DNA from: Eubacterium sp. | GTDB lineage: Bacteria > Bacillota > Clostridia > Lachnospirales > Lachnospiraceae | Length of the DNA: 9,175 nt | Assembly: GCA_017445525.1 (NCBI GenBank) | Contig: JAFSTZ010000132.1 | Span: forward strand, 1 to 9,175 | Reading direction: 5' to 3' | In this document: positions 6,048 to 9,175 of the stretch, piece by piece | Layout: every line of letters starts with the position of its first letter | How positions within the stretch are numbered: position 1 is the stretch's first letter | The notes under the pieces: model-generated | What the model saw: the letters and a program-made list of their open reading frames with translations, nothing else | The model's database searches: none | What the model was told of the DNA's origin: nothing | Program-made: the position numbers and the translations under genes

Positions 6048-8720
6048 ATGGTAAGAAACGGAAAGAGAGTCATTGCTATCGCGATGACGGCGGCACTTTC
6101 ATTCGGCATGTTCCAGGCCGGATATATGGATGCGAGCGCGGCAAAGAAGGTTAAGCTTTCAAAGGTCAAACTCACGATTGAGGCCGGTAAGAAAGCTATG
6201 ATCAAGCTGAAGAATGTCAGCAAGAAAGATGTAAAGAAGATACGTTGGACAACCTCGGATAAAAAGGTTGTTGAGGTATCTCCGGCAAAGAAATCCATCA
6301 GGACAACCGTAAAAGCAGTAGCTGCCGGAAAGGCTACCGTCAAGGCAAAGATAGGAAAGAAGTCCTATAGCTGCAAAGTGACGGTTACCGGGAAGAAGGT
6401 AGAACAGAATATCGCGATGATCCGTGATACATATGCGACCTATGTCGGTACGGCGGTTGGAGTGCGTCCTTTCGCCCTTGGAGCCGATCCGGTCGATATG
6501 AGCCGACTCAGCTATAAGTCATCAGATACGTCTGTTGCAAAGATCGTAGGCGACCAGGGTGCAGTTGAGGGTGTCAAGACAGGTACTGCGACGATCACTA
6601 TCACTACGGATATGGGTGCCAAGTTGTCTGCTACAGTCAAAGTCTTTGCTTCGAAAGATGATGCGGATGAGGCAAATGATTTTTATCAGAAGCAGGTGAA
6701 TGAAAGAGTAGCCGAGCTGAAAAAAGAAGGTGTCACCGTGAATGACGGGGATGAGCCGATCGGATTGAATGGGCAGAATGCGGCCAGAGATGTGATGGTA
6801 AAAGAATTCTCGGATACTTATCTTGCAAATGTAAAAAATGGTAAGAAATATCAGGATAATACTCCGGCGGACGTCATTGCATCTGTCCGTTCGGTATTTG
6901 ATGTAGAAGAGACTGCAAAAAAAGCACAGTTAGAGAAGGATATCAAAGCATATCTGGAGCCGCTTGAAAAAGCAAAGACCACTGATGAGATCATAGCCTT
7001 CAATGAGAAGGTTATCGAGGATGGAGAGTATGGTTTTTGGATATCCAAGTTCGGACAGAATACCATGAATGCGGATGATACTGCCAATGGCGGGGTGAAG
7101 CTGGAGATCGGAGTGCCGATACTCAAGATGGAGCTTGTGCCGGCAACCTTGCTGGAGCGCAAGTCGGATTTTCAGGATCCTGAAAAAGTAAAAAGACTGG
7201 AAAACCTGGTAAAGGAAACACTTCGACTTGCCGGTGAAACAGATGCGGATATTGATAAGAATGCTCCGCAGCTCGTAAAAGTATTTGAGGCTATCGCACC
7301 GAAGATGACACTGATGGATGCTCTTCCTCAAATCATGTCGATGACACCGGAGGAGCAGGCGAAGTATATGAAGGAAAATGAGCTTGATGCTCCTCAGTCC
7401 TATATACCCGGTATTGATGCGATGATTCCCGGACTGAATATAAATAAGATTTATAAGGAACTTGGTGCTAAAGATGAAGCGGTAATATTGTCTATGCAGA
7501 CGAAGAACTGTTGGACCGGGTTCCTGGATTTTCTGAAAACCGGTACGGTAGAGCAGGTTCGTGAGCTTATGAAGTTCTGTGTTGCATACAAATATGTAGG
7601 TTTTACGGAAAGCGGATATAAAGCTCAAATATTGTTTGCTCTAAAGAATAAGGGATTTACCATGGATCCTACAAATGAACAGATAAAAAAGGATTACAAT
7701 AATAAAGCAATCAAATTCCTTTGTGACCATGTCGGCTTCGAGATCTGTGGTGAGTATACAGAGAAGTATCTCGGCGGAGAGCAGATGAAGGCAGATCTCA
7801 GTAAGTTGATAAACCTTTATAAGGAAGAGTATAAGGCAGCGTTTTCAGAGTGTAAGTGGATGTCGGAGCAGGGCAAAGCAGCCGCTATCAAAAAGGTGGA
7901 TACTATGGAATATGTCATCGGTGATTCCGGTAAATGCGATCTGTTCCGTCTTCATGCAGACCTTCAAACAGCAGGAGAGGGTGGAAGTATCTTCAGCAAT
8001 GCCCACAAGGTCGCAAAGAATGATCTTACCAATTTTATGGCAATTTTAGGAAAGAAGATGAAAGGTCAGGATCTCTACTTTTTCACGGTCGCATCAGAAG
8101 GTGTGACGCCGATGATCGTGAATGCTTCCTATGGAAGGACATCAAATGTTTTTTGTATATATGCAGGTATCATAGGCGATGAAACCTACAAACCCGGCAA
8201 TGATGCTTACAACATCGGAAGGATCGGATATATAACAGGACATGAGATCGGACATGCCTTTGATGCCGAGGGTGCAAAATACAATGAAGCCGGTGACATG
8301 ATCCAGTGGATGACGGAAGAGGATGTACAATACTTTAATCAGGTTCAGCAGAAATGTATCAATCTGTTTGATAATTATTCCGTCTCTTATGACAAACCAA
8401 CAAAAACAATATACTACGCAGACGGAAAGAAAGAACTGGCGGAGAACATGGCTGATTTTTCCGCAGCTGAAATCTCAGTTCGAATCGGCAAGAAGATTTT
8501 TGATCAGGCCGGGATGAAGGAACTCTTCAAACAGTTCAGTCTTTTATGGACGAAATTGAACTTTGATCCGGGAATTATTGTTGTGGACGTACATGGACCT
8601 GGACCGCTTCGTGGAATAGTTCCGTTCCAGATGCAGGATGAGTTCTATGAGACATTCGGTATCAAAGAGGGTGATGCAATGTATATTGCACCGGAAAACA
8701 GAGTGAGGCTCTGGTCCTGA
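6048..8720 (+). CDS. Secreted M13 (neprilysin-like) zinc metallopeptidase with two Big_2-like domains
   Basis: An 890-residue exported endopeptidase. ATG 6048 follows AGGAGGG (6032-6038, 9-nt spacing) and gives a proper signal peptide: basic RNGKR, a hydrophobic core (8-25), and an Ala-Ser-Ala cleavage site near 31. An upstream ATG at 6012 has no ribosome binding site and would spoil this. Residues 33-115 and about 117-202 look like two bacterial Ig-like (Big_2) domains, Lys-rich in the first, probably for cell-wall contact. ANDFY at 209-213 opens the M13 N-terminal domain. Catalytic parts are complete: N692-A693 (substrate-binding NAxY), zinc motif H732-E-I-G-H736, ENMAD with third ligand E799 and D803, H849 with R855 at the six-residue spacing of neprilysin His711/Arg717, and a terminal VRLW. 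Differences are NAFY to NASY and loss of the Pro in the usual FPAG stretch. M13 enzymes cleave short peptides; the substrate here is unknown. No C-terminal anchor is seen. Confidence 0.93.
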   Translation: MVRNGKRVIAIAMTAALSFGMFQAGYMDASAAKKVKLSKVKLTIEAGKKAMIKLKNVSKKDVKKIRWTTSDKKVVEVSPAKKSIRTTVKAVAAGKATVKAKIGKKSYSCKVTVTGKKVEQNIAMIRDTYATYVGTAVGVRPFALGADPVDMSRLSYKSSDTSVAKIVGDQGAVEGVKTGTATITITTDMGAKLSATVKVFASKDDADEANDFYQKQVNERVAELKKEGVTVNDGDEPIGLNGQNAARDVMVKEFSDTYLANVKNGKKYQDNTPADVIASVRSVFDVEETAKKAQLEKDIKAYLEPLEKAKTTDEIIAFNEKVIEDGEYGFWISKFGQNTMNADDTANGGVKLEIGVPILKMELVPATLLERKSDFQDPEKVKRLENLVKETLRLAGETDADIDKNAPQLVKVFEAIAPKMTLMDALPQIMSMTPEEQAKYMKENELDAPQSYIPGIDAMIPGLNINKIYKELGAKDEAVILSMQTKNCWTGFLDFLKTGTVEQVRELMKFCVAYKYVGFTESGYKAQILFALKNKGFTMDPTNEQIKKDYNNKAIKFLCDHVGFEICGEYTEKYLGGEQMKADLSKLINLYKEEYKAAFSECKWMSEQGKAAAIKKVDTMEYVIGDSGKCDLFRLHADLQTAGEGGSIFSNAHKVAKNDLTNFMAILGKKMKGQDLYFFTVASEGVTPMIVNASYGRTSNVFCIYAGIIGDETYKPGNDAYNIGRIGYITGHEIGHAFDAEGAKYNEAGDMIQWMTEEDVQYFNQVQQKCINLFDNYSVSYDKPTKTIYYADGKKELAENMADFSAAEISVRIGKKIFDQAGMKELFKQFSLLWTKLNFDPGIIVVDVHGPGPLRGIVPFQMQDEFYETFGIKEGDAMYIAPENRVRLWS

Positions 8721-8745
8721 GTATGAAACTGCAGATTTAATGATC

Positions 8746-8783
8746 AGCGAGATAAGCATTTAATATGCTTATCTCGCTTTTTT
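8746..8783 (+). terminator. Rho-independent terminator of the M13 peptidase gene
   Basis: A perfect 14-bp stem, 8746-8759 with 8765-8778, loop TTAAT, and six T at 8778-8783. It is the strongest terminator in the window and starts 25 nt after the stop codon. Confidence 0.95.
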
Positions 8784-8788
8784 AGAAG

Positions 8789-8813
8789 GTGGTAAAATGT
8801 GCGTTTTTACCAC
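8789..8813 (+). repeat. Perfect 9-bp inverted repeat abutting the tRNA promoter
   Basis: GTGGTAAAA (8789-8797) and TTTTACCAC (8805-8813) are exact inverse complements around a 7-nt centre, TGTGCGT. The right arm ends at the base before the -35 hexamer TTGACA. No T-tract follows on the + strand, so it is not an obvious terminator. It could be an operator, an activator site or a leftover of a mobile end; the sequence alone does not say which. Confidence 0.7.
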
Positions 8814-8842
8814 TTGACAAACCCTTAAAAGTACGATAAAAT
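8814..8842 (+). promoter_or_regulatory. Consensus sigma-A promoter for tRNA-Gly
   Basis: TTGACA (8814-8819), 17-nt spacer, TAAAAT (8837-8842). The transcript should start near 8849, about 8 nt before the mature tRNA, leaving a short 5' leader for RNase P. Confidence 0.9.
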
Positions 8843-8856
8843 GGGGATTGTCAAAA

Positions 8857-8927
8857 GCAGGACTAGTACATCGGTAGTATATCAGCTTCCCAAGCTGAGG
8901 AGGCGGGTTCGACTCCCGTGTCCTGCT
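8857..8927 (+). tRNA. tRNA-Gly (anticodon CCC)
   Basis: A 71-nt cloverleaf: acceptor GCAGGAC (8857-8863) with GTCCTGC (8920-8926); D-stem GTAC with GTAT (8866-8869, 8877-8880); anticodon stem TCAGC/GCTGA around TTCCCAA, giving CCC at 8889-8891, which reads GGG; T-stem GCGGG/CCCGT around TTCGACT; discriminator T8927, as in bacterial glycine tRNAs. CCA is not encoded (GTA follows) and must be added afterwards. It stands alone with its own promoter and terminator. Confidence 0.96.
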
Positions 8928-8936
8928 GTAAAAAAA

Positions 8937-8957
8937 GACCCGGTAAGGGTCTTTTTT
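8937..8957 (+). terminator. tRNA terminator, A-tract/T-tract flanked
   Basis: GACCC (8937-8941) and GGGTC (8947-8951) around GGTAA, with seven A before (8930-8936) and six T after (8952-8957). The A and T runs can extend the stem. It begins 9 nt after the tRNA and could work in both directions. Confidence 0.88.
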
Positions 8958-9017
8958 CAGATAACGCTTCATCCGGACCTGCATTCACGGTTTCAGATGC
9001 CATAGCTATTTGAAGAC

Positions 9018-9023
9018 TATAAT
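9018..9023 (+). promoter_or_regulatory. Candidate -10 box before the last partial gene
   Basis: TATAAT lies 25 nt before the start codon at 9049, after the tRNA terminator. No matching -35 is found at 16-18 nt upstream, so this is a weak call. Confidence 0.3.
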
Positions 9024-9048
9024 TACCTTGATGATGAAGGAGGGCATT

Positions 9049-9175
9049 ATGGATTACGAAATAGTGAGTAGACATTTGATAGCATATCTTGGTGGAGGTT
9101 TGGGAGGTATAATTGCCTCCTTGTTCCATCTCGGAATGGTTTCACAGGGTGCATCCGGTATCCTGGGTGTCCTTA
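9049..9175 (+). CDS. Start of an unidentified hydrophobic protein, 3'-truncated by the window edge
   Basis: Forty-two codons are visible. ATG 9049 has a near-perfect AAGGAGGG at 9037-9044, spacing 4 nt. After a short polar start (MDYEIVSRHL) the chain becomes a hydrophobic, glycine-rich segment, with GGGLGGIIAS and later GASGILGVL, which suggests a multi-pass membrane protein. The Gly-Gly pattern is loosely like segments of PTS enzyme IIC proteins, but the visible part is too short to assign. The tRNA terminator upstream makes it the first gene of a new transcript. Confidence 0.6.
   Translation, partial: MDYEIVSRHLIAYLGGGLGGIIASLFHLGMVSQGASGILGVL

Noticed and set aside
6930..7628. 232-codon open frame on the minus strand inside the M13 peptidase gene
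   Set aside because: It lies wholly within a well-supported coding gene on the other strand; the product has no recognisable motif and reads as an antisense shadow.
8958..9012. Short in-frame peptide ending ...AFTVSDAIAI-stop between the tRNA and the last gene, as the tail of a broken gene
   Set aside because: It would begin inside the tRNA terminator, has no start or ribosome binding site, and is too short to distinguish from chance.
1..9175. CRISPR array, insertion sequence, prophage, toxin-antitoxin or defence system
   Set aside because: No regularly spaced repeats, transposase, integrase, nuclease/ATPase cassette or small antitoxin-toxin pair was found; RecU is a housekeeping resolvase.

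Overview
The window reads as ordinary chromosome from a Gram-positive anaerobe of the Clostridia, most likely a Lachnospiraceae member. The basis is a clear RecU Holliday-junction resolvase (a Bacillota marker), strong AGGAGG-type ribosome binding sites, frequent ATA/AGA/AGG/GGA codons at mid GC, compact Rho-independent terminators, and a secreted protease with lysine-rich bacterial Ig-like domains. The family-level assignment is inference. All protein-coding genes and the single tRNA are on the + strand.

Layout. (1) Positions 1-2671: the 3' part of an RND-type multidrug efflux permease, overlapped by 32 nt by a gene for an unrecognised two-helix membrane protein; a terminator follows. (2) 2672-2836: a leader with a tandem 11-bp direct repeat and two competing small hairpins. 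(3) 2837-4563: an RluA-type pseudouridine synthase and a DJ-1/PfpI-family protein two bases apart, closed by a terminator. (4) 4637-5170: recU, whose Shine-Dalgarno sequence sits immediately behind that terminator. (5) 5177-5991: a promoter, a 5' hairpin, an unrecognised six-helix membrane protein and a strong terminator. (6) 5995-8783: a single-gene unit for a secreted M13 (neprilysin-like) zinc metallopeptidase with two Big_2-like domains, closed by a 14-bp-stem terminator. (7) 8789-8957: a perfect inverted repeat abutting a consensus promoter, tRNA-Gly(CCC) and its terminator. (8) 9049-9175: the start of a hydrophobic protein cut by the window edge.

The genes do not form one pathway. They are short independent transcription units: efflux, RNA modification plus DJ-1-like protein, recombination, and an exported peptidase. 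I see no CRISPR array, insertion sequence, phage gene, toxin-antitoxin pair or defence cassette, and I do not find a clear new biological system. The items most worth a second look are the 25-bp palindrome fused to the tRNA promoter, the terminator placed directly before the recU ribosome binding site, the M13 peptidase with altered substrate-side motifs, the two unrecognised membrane proteins, and the repeat/hairpin leader before the pseudouridine synthase gene.
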